Below the pieces are notes generated by a model. It was given only the letters and a program-made list of their open reading frames with translations. It was not told the origin of the DNA and made no database searches. Below, piece after piece: positions 12,674-19,674 of a DNA stretch of 19,674 nt (positions are counted from its first letter, which is position 1; each line of letters starts with the position of its first letter). Location of the stretch: positions 1 to 19,674 of the forward strand of contig JBGAIL010000087.1 of assembly GCA_044225565.1 (NCBI GenBank), written 5' to 3'. Made by a program: the position numbers and the translations under genes. Origin of the DNA: CAVXAE01 sp044225565. Its GTDB lineage: Bacteria > Pseudomonadota > Gammaproteobacteria > Steroidobacterales > Steroidobacteraceae.

Positions 12674-13848
12674 GGTGTGGCGCTCGGTGCGCCCTGCGGC
12701 GCGGGTGTCTCGAGGCGGATGCGTGCATTCTTTATGGTCGCGCCGGCCATGCGAGCCTCGGCGAAAGACAACACGCCTGCGACGCGCAGCTCGCGTAGCG
12801 CGGCGACGGGCAATTCGAACGGCTCAGTGCTCGTATCTTCGAGCTCCACGTAGCGATCGAGTGCGATGCGATCGCCGCGCAGCTCGAAGCGCAGGATGGA
12901 ATCGTCGCCTGCGGGGCGCACGGCCTCGCCTTCGAAGCGCGTGTCGTCGAGCCGCAGGCGGATCGGCTTCAACGCCAGGGCCCCATCGATGAGGGCCCAT
13001 TGAGTGTCGAAGCTCACGGCCTTCAGCGTATCCGTGTCGCGCGGGCGCGGGCCTCCGATGGCCAGGCTGCCGAGCAGCTCCCGCAACGAGCTCGTTTCCA
13101 GGACGAACGCGCCCTGCCCTCGTGAGTGTGGGGACGCCTCGAGCGAGGCCCCGCCTCGCAGGGACGCATTGGCAATGCGCAAGCTCATCCCTGGAATCGA
13201 AACCGCCAACGGACCCTGTTTCAACACGATTCGCGGAAATTCCGCGTCCACGGGCACGAATGGATTGGAAGCGTCCCCGTACCGCAGCTTGAAGCGCGTG
13301 CTCAGCGAGAACGGCTCACCCTGCTTCCACGCGCCGACGTCCAGCTGCCAGTCGCTCAGCGAGACCCTCGTGCCGCTCGCGCCGTCCGCGTATTGCAACT
13401 CTCCCTCGCGAATCTCGAGGCCCGCGATTTCCGGCGACGCGCCACTCCTCGAGCCTGCGTCGCGATCCTGCTCCAGCAGGCTATCCCAGTTGCTTCGCCC
13501 GTCCGCGCCGCGCTCGAGGTGCAAACGCAATCCTTCGAGACGCACGCGGCTCACGATGAGCTGCCCCTTGAGCAAGGGAATGAGCTTCGCCCCGAAACTC
13601 GCCGACCGCCACTGCACGAGTGGCGCACCCAGCTGCGCCTCCCCCATCCTCAACGCCAGCCACGGGAACCACGCGATATCGAGATCGCCGCGAATGACGA
13701 ACGGCTGGCCACTCGTCTCGCTCACCAGCCGCTCGATGCGCCCCTTGAACCGGTTCGGGTCCACCACCAGCGTCACGACGAGCACCAGCATCACCGCCAG
13801 CAGGAGCAGCGCCGCCAGCGCGATGCCGACCCACTTCGCCGCTCGCAC
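12670..13848 (-). CDS. AsmA family protein, short form
   Basis: 392 aa from GTG 13848, which overlaps the previous stop in TAGTG; the longer frame would overlap the ATP-grasp gene by over 100 bases. An N-terminal membrane segment (WVGIALAALLLLAVMLVLVV) is followed by the AsmA signature VDPNRFKGRIERLV and GDLDIAWFPWLALRMGEAQL, then VRLEGLRLHLERGADGRSNW. AsmA proteins are inner-membrane-anchored, project into the periplasm and are tied to lipid transport and outer-membrane assembly. Canonical members have 600-700 residues. This one stops at about the middle, just after GATIKNARIRLETP, with a Pro/Ala-rich tail. The stop abuts mutY directly, so no remnant of the missing half remains. It may be a genuine short paralogue or an old deletion. 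Confidence 0.85.
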   Translation of the reverse strand: MRAAKWVGIALAALLLLAVMLVLVVTLVVDPNRFKGRIERLVSETSGQPFVIRGDLDIAWFPWLALRMGEAQLGAPLVQWRSASFGAKLIPLLKGQLIVSRVRLEGLRLHLERGADGRSNWDSLLEQDRDAGSRSGASPEIAGLEIREGELQYADGASGTRVSLSDWQLDVGAWKQGEPFSLSTRFKLRYGDASNPFVPVDAEFPRIVLKQGPLAVSIPGMSLRIANASLRGGASLEASPHSRGQGAFVLETSSLRELLGSLAIGGPRPRDTDTLKAVSFDTQWALIDGALALKPIRLRLDDTRFEGEAVRPAGDDSILRFELRGDRIALDRYVELEDTSTEPFELPVAALRELRVAGVLSFAEARMAGATIKNARIRLETPAPQGAPSATP

Positions 13849-14750
13849 TAGCCGCCCCGCTGCACCGAAGCCACGGCCACCGCGGCGAACCGGTCCGCCG
13901 CGCCCGGGCACAGCCCGAAGAACATCGAAGGCTCGCTCAATTCCAGCTCCAGCACGCAAGGCGCTCCTCGCGCGTCCCGAATGAGATCCACCCTCGCATA
14001 AGCCAGCGTGCCGAAGGGCTGGGCCGCCAGCGCCTGTGCCGCGACCCGCAACTCATCCAGCTCCGGCTCGCGCGCGCCGACCAGCTCCTTCCTGAAGAGC
14101 GCCGTCATCGGCGGCTCGCCACGCTTCAGCAACGCCCCTTTGCGAATCGCATGGCTGAACTCACCTGCATAGAACAGCAACGCCGTCTCGCCCTGCTCGT
14201 CGATGCGATCGAGATAGGGCTGCAGCAGAACGCTGCGCCGCGCGTGGAGCAGCTGCCGCGCGTGCGTGACGGCGGCATTCACGTCTTCGCGTGCATAGCG
14301 CTGCGTGTCCTTCGAGCCCACGCTCACCGCAGGCTTCACCACGAACTCCGTGAGCGATGGATGCAATGAGAAGAACCGTTGCAGCCCGCTCTCCGCTTCC
14401 TCTCCCGGCTCGATGAAATGACTCGGTACCACCGGCACGCCGGCGTGAATCAGGTCTGCAAGATAATGCTTGTCGGTGTTCCAGCGGATCACCGGTAGCG
14501 GATTCAGCAACGTGGTGACCTTCGAGACCTCTTCCGCCCACGCGAGGAATTCCGGCAATCGCCGCGAGTAATCCCAGGGCGAGCGCAACAAGGCGAGATC
14601 AAACGACTCCCAGTCCGCGGCGGAGTCGTCCCAGTCGACGAGCTCCACTTCCGCTTCGGCGCTGCGCAGTGCGGCGGCGAGCGGCTGCAGATCCTCATCG
14701 AGACGGCGCGCCACCCGCGCGGTGACCAGAGCGATACGAGGTATATCCAT
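13848..14750 (-). CDS. ATP-grasp family ligase-like protein
   Basis: 300 aa from ATG 14750, a typical length for a stand-alone ATP-grasp enzyme. The N-terminal pre-ATP-grasp part has FDLALLRSPWDYSRRLPEF, and the central part LLNPLPVIRWNTDKHYLADL and HAGVPVVPS. The nucleotide-binding core includes EFVVKPAVSVGSKDT, LLQPYLDRIDEQGE and the metal-binding end CVLELELSEPSMFF, where the last Glu residues should ligate magnesium. Such proteins join a carboxylate to an amine or thiol with ATP through an acyl phosphate; the glutathione synthetase/RimK/DcsG branch is closest in feel. The substrate is unknown. It is first in the operon with the AsmA-like gene, mutY and yggX and overlaps the next start by one base. 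There is no Shine-Dalgarno; TATAAG at 14765-14760 would give an almost leaderless mRNA. Confidence 0.88.
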   Translation of the reverse strand: MDIPRIALVTARVARRLDEDLQPLAAALRSAEAEVELVDWDDSAADWESFDLALLRSPWDYSRRLPEFLAWAEEVSKVTTLLNPLPVIRWNTDKHYLADLIHAGVPVVPSHFIEPGEEAESGLQRFFSLHPSLTEFVVKPAVSVGSKDTQRYAREDVNAAVTHARQLLHARRSVLLQPYLDRIDEQGETALLFYAGEFSHAIRKGALLKRGEPPMTALFRKELVGAREPELDELRVAAQALAAQPFGTLAYARVDLIRDARGAPCVLELELSEPSMFFGLCPGAADRFAAVAVASVQRGG

Positions 14751-14870
14751 AGGCGGCTGCTTATAACCTATTTTTCCAGTAATTACAGCTAGTTACGAAG
14801 TCGGCGCCAGATCGTGCAAGCGAGCGGGGGCGTCGGCGCGCCCTGCTCGATTGCAAGACCTGGCTCCATC

Positions 14871-14887
14871 CTTCAGTTTTTCTGAAG
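14871..14887. promoter_or_regulatory. Small hairpin upstream of the UrcA gene
   Basis: CTTCAG (14871-14876) and CTGAAG (14882-14887) flank a TTTTT loop, about 100 bp before the UrcA gene start, in the divergent region 14751-14984. It is too short and too far from a gene end to be a convincing terminator. The region also contains an unusually AT-rich block at 14761-14796. Confidence 0.35.
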
Positions 14888-14984
14888 AGTGCTTAAACAC
14901 TCCGGAACCCAACGAGCGTGACGGTTGGGATGATGCCGCTCCTTCGGGAACAGTCCCGGAGGAAGTCTAGTAAAGGAGTCCGTC

Positions 14985-15365
14985 ATGATCTGCTCTACTC
15001 ACTACCGTACCGCCCTCAGCATCGTGGGCGCGGTGATCATGACGCTCGGCACCTTCAGCATGCTGCAGGCGTCGGCGCCATGGGAACCGCAACGGGGACA
15101 GCTCGTGCGTTACCACGAGGCAGACCTCAACCAGCCGGCCAGTGCGACGCGCCTCTACAAGCGCATCCACACTGCCGCGGAGAAAGTCTGCGCACCCCTG
15201 GCGAAAGGCGATGCGAAGCTGCGCTCCCATCTGGACGAGTGCATCGACGACGCCGTCACCAACGCGGTCACCGAGGTGAATCGGCCGCAGCTCGACGCCG
15301 TGCATTCCGCTAGGATTGGCGGATGGCGAGTGGCAAGCGAGCGGCTGGCAAGCCCCGGAGTCTAG
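14985..15365 (+). CDS. UrcA family secreted protein
   Basis: 126 aa from ATG 14985, behind AAAGGAG. The N-terminal signal peptide runs to about residue 30 (IVGAVIMTLGTFSMLQASA). The UrcA-type core follows: VRYHEADLNQPASATRLYKR, IHTAAEKVCAPL, then CIDDAVTNAVTEVNRPQLDA, with two Cys residues expected to pair in the periplasm. UrcA-family proteins are short exported proteins of unknown role, common in Caulobacter, sphingomonads and xanthomonad relatives. The last 43 bases overlap the start of the LysR-type gene in another frame, so the two are probably co-transcribed. Confidence 0.88.
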   Translation: MICSTHYRTALSIVGAVIMTLGTFSMLQASAPWEPQRGQLVRYHEADLNQPASATRLYKRIHTAAEKVCAPLAKGDAKLRSHLDECIDDAVTNAVTEVNRPQLDAVHSARIGGWRVASERLASPGV

Positions 15366-16288
15366 ATGCGAACGGCCCGCGGCGCTTGCCTCTGGCAAGC
15401 CTGCGGGTCTTCGTCGCAACCGCTGAGCAATTGTCCTTCTCCCGCGCCGCCAGCACTCTCGGCGTATCCATCGGCGCGGTGAGCATGCAGATTCGCGCCC
15501 TCGAGGAATACCTGAGGGCGCCTCTTTTCAAGCGCCGCGGCCGCATCGTGCAGCTCACCGGCGAAGGCGAGCGCCTGCTCCCCAAGGTGCGCGCCAGCCT
15601 CGAATCCCTGGAGCGCGCCATCGAGGAAGTGCGAATCGACGGCCGCAGCGGCCCCCTCATGGTCACCATGCTCGCCTCGTTCCTGCAGCAGTGGCTGCTG
15701 CCGCGCCTGCCGGAATTCACCGAGAAGCACCCCGACGTCGACTTGAGGCTGCACACCTCCGCCTCGCTGGTGGATTTCGTGCGTTCCGAGGCACACGTGG
15801 CCATCCGCTTCGGCACCGGGGTCTGGCCCCAGCTGCACTCCGAGAAGCTGATGGACGAGTGGCTGGTGCCGGTGTGCTCGCCGAAGCTGCTGGCAAAGCA
15901 CGGCATGGTCTCGAACCAGGCGGACCTCAGGAAATACCGCCTGTTGAATTCCACCTCGGAGCCCTGGCGCGCGTGGATTGAAAAGCCCACCCTGGACATC
16001 GAGTGGGCGCCGAGCGGTGCGACCTTCGACGACTCGGTCGCGCTGATCCGCGCGGCGGAGATCGGCCAGGGGCTGGTGCTGGCGCGCTGGAGCCTGGTGG
16101 AGCACGAGATCGAGGCCGGCAAGCTCGCCATCGCGAGCAAGAAGATCGTGCCCACCGACCGTGGGTATTACTTCGTGTGCCCCAGGTCCTATCTCGCGCT
16201 CGAGAAGGTGGAGGCGTTCCGGCGCTGGGTGGTCCAGAAGGCGAAGGAATCGCCGCGGCCGCGCGCGCTGATGGCGCCGGCGGCGTGA
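15323..16288 (+). CDS. LysR-family regulator, GcvA-like
   Basis: 321 aa from ATG 15323. This is the only in-frame ATG before the DNA-binding domain; it has a weak ribosome-binding site and lies inside the UrcA gene. The winged helix-turn-helix, PLASLRVFVATAEQLSFSRA and TLGVSIGAVSMQIRALEEYL (about 23-65), is followed by LFKRRGRIVQLTGEGERLLP. The substrate-binding domain (about 105-300) resembles the GcvA/AmpR branch: VTMLASFLQQWLLPRLPEF, VDLRLHTSASLVDF, VAIRFGTGVWP and AAEIGQGLVLARWSLVE. It should control a nearby operon in response to an effector. Its end is 4 bp from the end of convergent hutF, and the family often regulates amino acid metabolism. A role over hutF/hutG is possible but not shown. 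Confidence 0.93.
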   Translation: MASGKRAAGKPRSLDANGPRRLPLASLRVFVATAEQLSFSRAASTLGVSIGAVSMQIRALEEYLRAPLFKRRGRIVQLTGEGERLLPKVRASLESLERAIEEVRIDGRSGPLMVTMLASFLQQWLLPRLPEFTEKHPDVDLRLHTSASLVDFVRSEAHVAIRFGTGVWPQLHSEKLMDEWLVPVCSPKLLAKHGMVSNQADLRKYRLLNSTSEPWRAWIEKPTLDIEWAPSGATFDDSVALIRAAEIGQGLVLARWSLVEHEIEAGKLAIASKKIVPTDRGYYFVCPRSYLALEKVEAFRRWVVQKAKESPRPRALMAPAA

Positions 16289-16292
16289 CAGC

Positions 16293-17666
16293 TCAACCCA
16301 TGAGCTTGCGCAGAGCCTCCCGATAGCGCGTCACGATTCCCTCACGCCGGACATGCTGCCCGCCGGCCACCACCTTGCGCCCATGCCGCCACACACAATC
16401 CACGGCGCGATCGCGCGTGGCGAAAATCCAGGCATCCAGCAAGGCATCCCCTTCGCGCGAGACCAGTGAAGGATTCTCGACGTCCAGCGAAACGATATCC
16501 GCCGGCGCGCCCACCTTCAGCCCGGCAACGGCTTCCTCGACACCGAGCGAGCGGGCGCCACCGCTCACGGCGGCGTCGAACAATCTGCGGCCGGTGGAAC
16601 GCCTGTCGCCGCCCGCCAGCACGTTGCGGCGACGGTGCGCGAGCCGTTGTGAATACTCCAGCGTGCGCAGCTCCGCCGGGACGTCGATGAGCACGTTCGA
16701 ATCCGTGCCGACCCCGAACGTGCCGCCTTCGCGGAGATAGTCCACGGCCGGAAAGATGCCGTCACCCAGGTTGGATTCGGTGACCGGGCACAACCCTGCG
16801 ACGGCGCCACTGGCCGCCAGCCGGCTCGTCTCCTGCGCATCGAGATGCGTCGCGTGGATGAGGCTCCAGCGCGAATCGATCTGTGCGTTCTCCAGCAGCC
16901 ATTGCACCGGCCGCTGGCCGCACCAGGCGATGCAATCGTCCACCTCCCGGGTCTGCTCGGCCGCGTGGATGTGGAGCGGCCCGCGCGGGACCAGCGCCAT
17001 CGCCGCCCGCAATTCTTCCGGCGTCACCGCGCGCAAGCTGTGGGGCGCGACGCCGACCACCGCCGCATCCAGCTTGCCGACCGCTTTGCGGCCCGCTTCC
17101 ACCAGCCGGGCGAATCGCTCGCTATCGTTGATGAAGCGCCGCTGGCCGGGGTTCGGAGCGAGCCCACCGAAATTCGAGTGCGCATAGAGCACGGGCAACA
17201 GCGTGAGCGCGATGTCGCTGGTCTGCGAAGCGGCCACGACGCAGTGCGTGAGCTCCGCAAGATCCGCGTAAGGCGTGCCGCGGGGATCGTGGTGCAGGTA
17301 GTGAAACTCCCCCACGCGCGTGTACCCGGATTCCAGCATCTCCATGAATGCGAAGGCGCTCACGGCCTCCAGCTCCTGCGGGCCCAGCCGCTCGAGGAAG
17401 CGATACATGAGGTCGCGCCAGGTCCAGAAGCTGTCCTCGCCCGGCCCGGCGATCTCCGTGAGACCGGCCATGGCGCGCTGGAACGCATGGCTGTGCACGT
17501 TCGGCATGCCGGGGAGCGCCACCGCGTGGCGCTCGTCCGCCGCGGCGGGCTGTGTGCCGGGCTCGATGCCGCGAATGCGGCCATCCTCGATGCGCAGGCG
17601 CACGCCCTCGGCCCAACGATCGCCCAGCAGCGCGGAGCCAAACCAGAGGCTAGTCACGGATGTCAT
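16293..17666 (-). CDS. hutF: Formimidoylglutamate deiminase HutF
   Basis: 457 aa from ATG 17666, a normal length for HutF (about 450). The longer open frame begins inside the divergent hutG. It is an amidohydrolase-superfamily enzyme: ALPGMPNVHSHAFQRAMAG (His58, His60 metal ligands), the HutF-type EDSFWTWRDLMYRF and YTRVGEFHYLHHD, then GPLHIHAAEQTREVDDC (His232, His234), LIHATHLD (His271) and VGTDSNV (Asp322). It releases ammonia from N-formimino-L-glutamate to give N-formyl-L-glutamate, step four of the five-step histidine degradation route. The product is the substrate of hutG, transcribed divergently 52 bp away. The genes for the earlier steps (hutH, hutU, hutI) are not in the window. Confidence 0.95.
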   Translation of the reverse strand: MTSVTSLWFGSALLGDRWAEGVRLRIEDGRIRGIEPGTQPAAADERHAVALPGMPNVHSHAFQRAMAGLTEIAGPGEDSFWTWRDLMYRFLERLGPQELEAVSAFAFMEMLESGYTRVGEFHYLHHDPRGTPYADLAELTHCVVAASQTSDIALTLLPVLYAHSNFGGLAPNPGQRRFINDSERFARLVEAGRKAVGKLDAAVVGVAPHSLRAVTPEELRAAMALVPRGPLHIHAAEQTREVDDCIAWCGQRPVQWLLENAQIDSRWSLIHATHLDAQETSRLAASGAVAGLCPVTESNLGDGIFPAVDYLREGGTFGVGTDSNVLIDVPAELRTLEYSQRLAHRRRNVLAGGDRRSTGRRLFDAAVSGGARSLGVEEAVAGLKVGAPADIVSLDVENPSLVSREGDALLDAWIFATRDRAVDCVWRHGRKVVAGGQHVRREGIVTRYREALRKLMG

Positions 17667-17718
17667 GGGTGCGCATGATACCAATCCCGAAGACACCCAT
17701 TTCCCCGGGAGAGCCTGC

Positions 17719-18561
17719 ATGAGCGCGACGACGGACTGGTTGAGCGTCCAGCGCAACGATGCGCCACTGCTGCTGAGCCTCCCTCACACCGGCATCGAGA
17801 TCCCGCCGCAATTCGCGGACGGCCTGGTGTCTTCGTGGGTGGCGCGGCGCGATGCGGACTGGTGGGTGCATCAGCTCTATGACTTCGCAACGGGGCTGGG
17901 CGCCACACTCGTGCGCACCGGCATCTCGCGCACGGTGATCGACGTGAACCGCGACCCTTCCGGCGCTTCACTGTATCCGGGGCAGGCCACCACCGAGCTG
18001 TGCCCCACCACCACGTTCGACGGGGACCCGCTGTATCTGCAGGGCAGCGAGCCGGATGCCCGCAGCATCGCCGCACGCCTCGAGACCCATCACATCCCTT
18101 ACCATGCGGCGCTGGCTGCGGAGATCGCGCGCCTGCGGCGGCGCCATCCGGTGGTCGTGCTCTACGACTGCCACTCCATCCGCTCGAGCATCCCGCGCCT
18201 CTTCGATGGCGAGCTGCCGAATTTCAACATCGGCACGAACAGTGGCAAGAGCTGCTCGCCACAACTCGCTTCGGCGGTGGAGAAAGCGTGCGACGCCACC
18301 CGGTACTCCCGCGTCACCAATGGCCGCTTCAAAGGCGGGTACATCACGCGCCACTACGGGAGACCCGAAACGGGTGTGCACGCCATCCAGATGGAGCTGG
18401 CCTGCCGTGGTTATCTGCGTGAGCCCGTCGGGCCGGTGACGCCCGAGACCTGGCCGGTGCCTTACGACGCTGCATTCGCCGAAAGCATGCGCTCCGCGAT
18501 CGAAAACATCCTCCGCGCCTGTCTCACGTTCGCTGTGACAGCAGCGCGTCACGGCCAGTAG
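17719..18561 (+). CDS. hutG: N-formylglutamate deformylase (HutG)
   Basis: 280 aa from ATG 17719, with GGGAG 7 bases upstream. N-formylglutamate amidohydrolase family features are present in order: LLLSLPHTGIEIPP, RDADWWVHQLYDFA, RTVIDVNRDPSGASLYPGQ, VVLYDCHSIRS, FNIGTNSGKSC, NGRFKGGYITRHYGRPETG and AIQMELACRGYL. The enzyme splits N-formyl-L-glutamate into glutamate and formate, the last step of the HutF-dependent histidine pathway. It is divergent from hutF with only 52 bp between start codons, so the two promoters must overlap. A GC hairpin directly after the stop may end the transcript. Confidence 0.95.
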   Translation: MSATTDWLSVQRNDAPLLLSLPHTGIEIPPQFADGLVSSWVARRDADWWVHQLYDFATGLGATLVRTGISRTVIDVNRDPSGASLYPGQATTELCPTTTFDGDPLYLQGSEPDARSIAARLETHHIPYHAALAAEIARLRRRHPVVVLYDCHSIRSSIPRLFDGELPNFNIGTNSGKSCSPQLASAVEKACDATRYSRVTNGRFKGGYITRHYGRPETGVHAIQMELACRGYLREPVGPVTPETWPVPYDAAFAESMRSAIENILRACLTFAVTAARHGQ

Positions 18562-18564
18562 AAT

Positions 18565-18587
18565 GCGCCCCCGGGCGCGTTTCTTGC
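18565..18587 (+). terminator. Terminator-like hairpin after hutG
   Basis: GCGCCC (18565-18570) and GGGCGC (18573-18578) fold into a short GC stem, followed by GTTTCTTGC. It starts 4 bases after the hutG stop. The stem is short and the T-run interrupted, so it may be only a weak terminator. Confidence 0.45.
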
Positions 18588-18661
18588 TCGGCCGGAAACG
18601 CTTCCCCGCGCCGGCCGGCCGGTCGGTGTGGATTCAGGGCCAACTCAGAGGCAGATCATCT

Positions 18662-19042
18662 ATGAAAAACTCGACCTTCCGGGCCGCGGCGGTGGCCGTG
18701 CTGACCCTCTCCGTCGCCAACCTCGGATTCGCCAGCCATGCGCAGGCGGCCATCGTGGGCACGGACGCGCTCGTCACCACCACCCGGGATGCCAGCCTCG
18801 CCACCATCCGGGCGCAGTTGAACCGCGCGGACGTGAAGCAGCAGCTCGAAACCATGGGCGTGGATGCCGCGGCGGTCGATGCCCGCGTCGCGAACCTCAG
18901 CGACCTCGAGCTGCAGAACATGGCGCAGGACATGCAGAACGCCCCGGCCGGCAGCGGTGCGCTGGTGGTCATCGGCGTCGTGTTCCTGGTGCTCATCGTT
19001 CTCGAGTTCGTCGGCGTCATCGACATCTTCAAGCGCCGCTGA
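18662..19042 (+). CDS. PA2779 family protein
   Basis: 126 aa from ATG 18662, with AGAGG about 10 bases upstream; the longer frame to 18563 lacks support and would hide the signal peptide. An N-terminal signal segment (AAAVAVLTLSVANLGFASHAQA) is followed by a helical part with TRDASLATIRAQLNRADVKQ and LETMGVDAAAVDARVANLS. Near the C-terminus lie one membrane segment (GALVVIGVVFLVLIVLEFVG) and VIDIFKRR. This arrangement matches the Pseudomonas PA2779 family (DUF6627), whose function is not established. It is always worth reading with its partner, the PA2778-type peptidase, whose GTG start lies 2 bases after this stop. It probably sits in the inner membrane with its helical part in the periplasm. 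Confidence 0.88.
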   Translation: MKNSTFRAAAVAVLTLSVANLGFASHAQAAIVGTDALVTTTRDASLATIRAQLNRADVKQQLETMGVDAAAVDARVANLSDLELQNMAQDMQNAPAGSGALVVIGVVFLVLIVLEFVGVIDIFKRR

Positions 19043-19044
19043 CA

Positions 19045-19674
19045 GTGCGGAACCTGCGGCTGGCAGCCTGCTGCGCGATCATCGCCAGTGGGCTCGCCGG
19101 CTGCGCATCGCGCGGCGCGCTCTTGGCGCCGTCGCTTGCTCCTGAAGCGCATCGGCACGTCGAGCTGGCCGATACGCCGTTCTTCCCTCAACGTGCCCTG
19201 CAATGCGGGCCAGCCTCGCTGGCCACGGTGTTGGGTGCGTCCAGCGTGCCGGTGGCGCCGGATGAGCTCGAGCCGCTCGTCTACCTGCCGGGCCGCCGCG
19301 GCAGCTTGCAGGTGGAGATGCTGGCGGCGCCGCGCAAGTTCGCGCGGGTGCCCTATCGAACCGGAATGAACCTGCCGGACATCCTGGGTGAGCTGGATGC
19401 CGGACGGCCGGTGCTCGTGCTGCACAACTACGGGTTGCCGTTCCTGCCTCGCTGGCACTACGCCGTGGTGGTGGGTTACGACGCGGACCAGGACAACCTG
19501 GTGCTGCGATCGGGGACGACGAAGCGGCAGGTGCTCTCGGCACGCAACTTCATGCGCGCGTGGGACAACGGCGGGCGTTGGGCCATGGTGATCCTGCGGC
19601 CCGGGGAGTTACCCGGCGTGGCGGATCGCACGCGCTATCTGGAAGCAGCGGCGGGATTCGAGCGTGGTGCGCAG
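19045..19674 (+). CDS. PA2778-type lipoprotein cysteine peptidase, partial
   Basis: The first 210 codons are present and the gene runs off the right edge with no stop. GTG 19045 starts 2 bases after the PA2779-family stop, so translation is probably coupled. The signal peptide ends in the lipobox LAGC (Cys20), so the protein should be lipid-anchored. A C39-like papain-fold domain follows: TPFFPQRALQCGPASLATVL with the candidate nucleophile Cys54, YLPGRRGSLQVEMLA, and RWHYAVVVGYD with His138. The missing end should hold TPR repeats if it follows the Pseudomonas PA2778 family. Its target is unknown; the adjacent PA2779-family protein is the obvious candidate partner or substrate. Confidence 0.88.
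   Translation, partial: MRNLRLAACCAIIASGLAGCASRGALLAPSLAPEAHRHVELADTPFFPQRALQCGPASLATVLGASSVPVAPDELEPLVYLPGRRGSLQVEMLAAPRKFARVPYRTGMNLPDILGELDAGRPVLVLHNYGLPFLPRWHYAVVVGYDADQDNLVLRSGTTKRQVLSARNFMRAWDNGGRWAMVILRPGELPGVADRTRYLEAAAGFERGAQ

Noticed and set aside
1..19674. CRISPR arrays, insertion sequences, toxin-antitoxin pairs or phage genes
   Set aside because: I found no regularly spaced repeats, no transposase or integrase motifs, no terminal inverted repeats and no toxin-antitoxin pair. The window is ordinary chromosomal gene content.

Overview
The window is GC-rich DNA of about two-thirds GC, densely packed with genes. It most likely comes from the chromosome of a gammaproteobacterium near the Steroidobacteraceae/Nevskiales/Xanthomonadales. 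The evidence is the asmA-like/mutY/yggX gene order (a gammaproteobacterial arrangement), a PA2779/PA2778-type gene pair, an UrcA-family protein, a large TonB-dependent receptor, and HutF plus N-formylglutamate deformylase. The taxon is an inference; no rRNA is present.

Layout. (1) 1-1852: a partial unknown gene on the minus strand that runs off the left edge, then a tRNA-Phe(GAA) gene with its terminator and promoter. About 276 bp upstream lies a broken second copy of the 5' part of the same tRNA gene that keeps an identical promoter. Beyond it are a probably frameshifted small secreted-protein gene and a low-complexity Gly/Gln/Asn-rich protein gene followed by a strong hairpin. (2) 1956-8466: an AraC-type regulator, then a TonB-dependent outer-membrane receptor, a periplasmic YtcJ-like amidohydrolase and a class II histone-deacetylase-like amidohydrolase, all on the plus strand. 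These look like one substrate-import and amide-hydrolysis locus, and this is the best candidate for an undescribed system. (3) 8463-11169: a NodB-type polysaccharide deacetylase, a short membrane-anchored DUF883-like protein, a coiled-coil membrane protein, an orphan flagellar-rod-like small protein and a secreted unknown protein. (4) 11245-14750, minus strand: an operon of ATP-grasp enzyme, short AsmA-like protein, MutY and YggX, with its first three genes coupled by stop/start overlaps. (5) 14985-18561: an UrcA protein overlapping a GcvA-like LysR regulator, then divergent hutF and hutG. Together hutF and hutG convert formiminoglutamate to formylglutamate and then to glutamate plus formate. 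(6) 18662-19674: a PA2779-family membrane protein and the first 210 codons of its PA2778-type lipoprotein cysteine peptidase partner, which runs off the right edge.

Two genes are cut by the window edges. Start codons were moved inward from the longest open frame where ribosome-binding sites, signal peptides or family alignment called for it. The genes in region 2 are adjacent and co-directional, which suggests that one regulator controls uptake across the outer membrane (receptor), periplasmic cleavage (amidohydrolase) and cytoplasmic deacylation (HDAC-like enzyme) of a single amide- or acyl-bearing compound.
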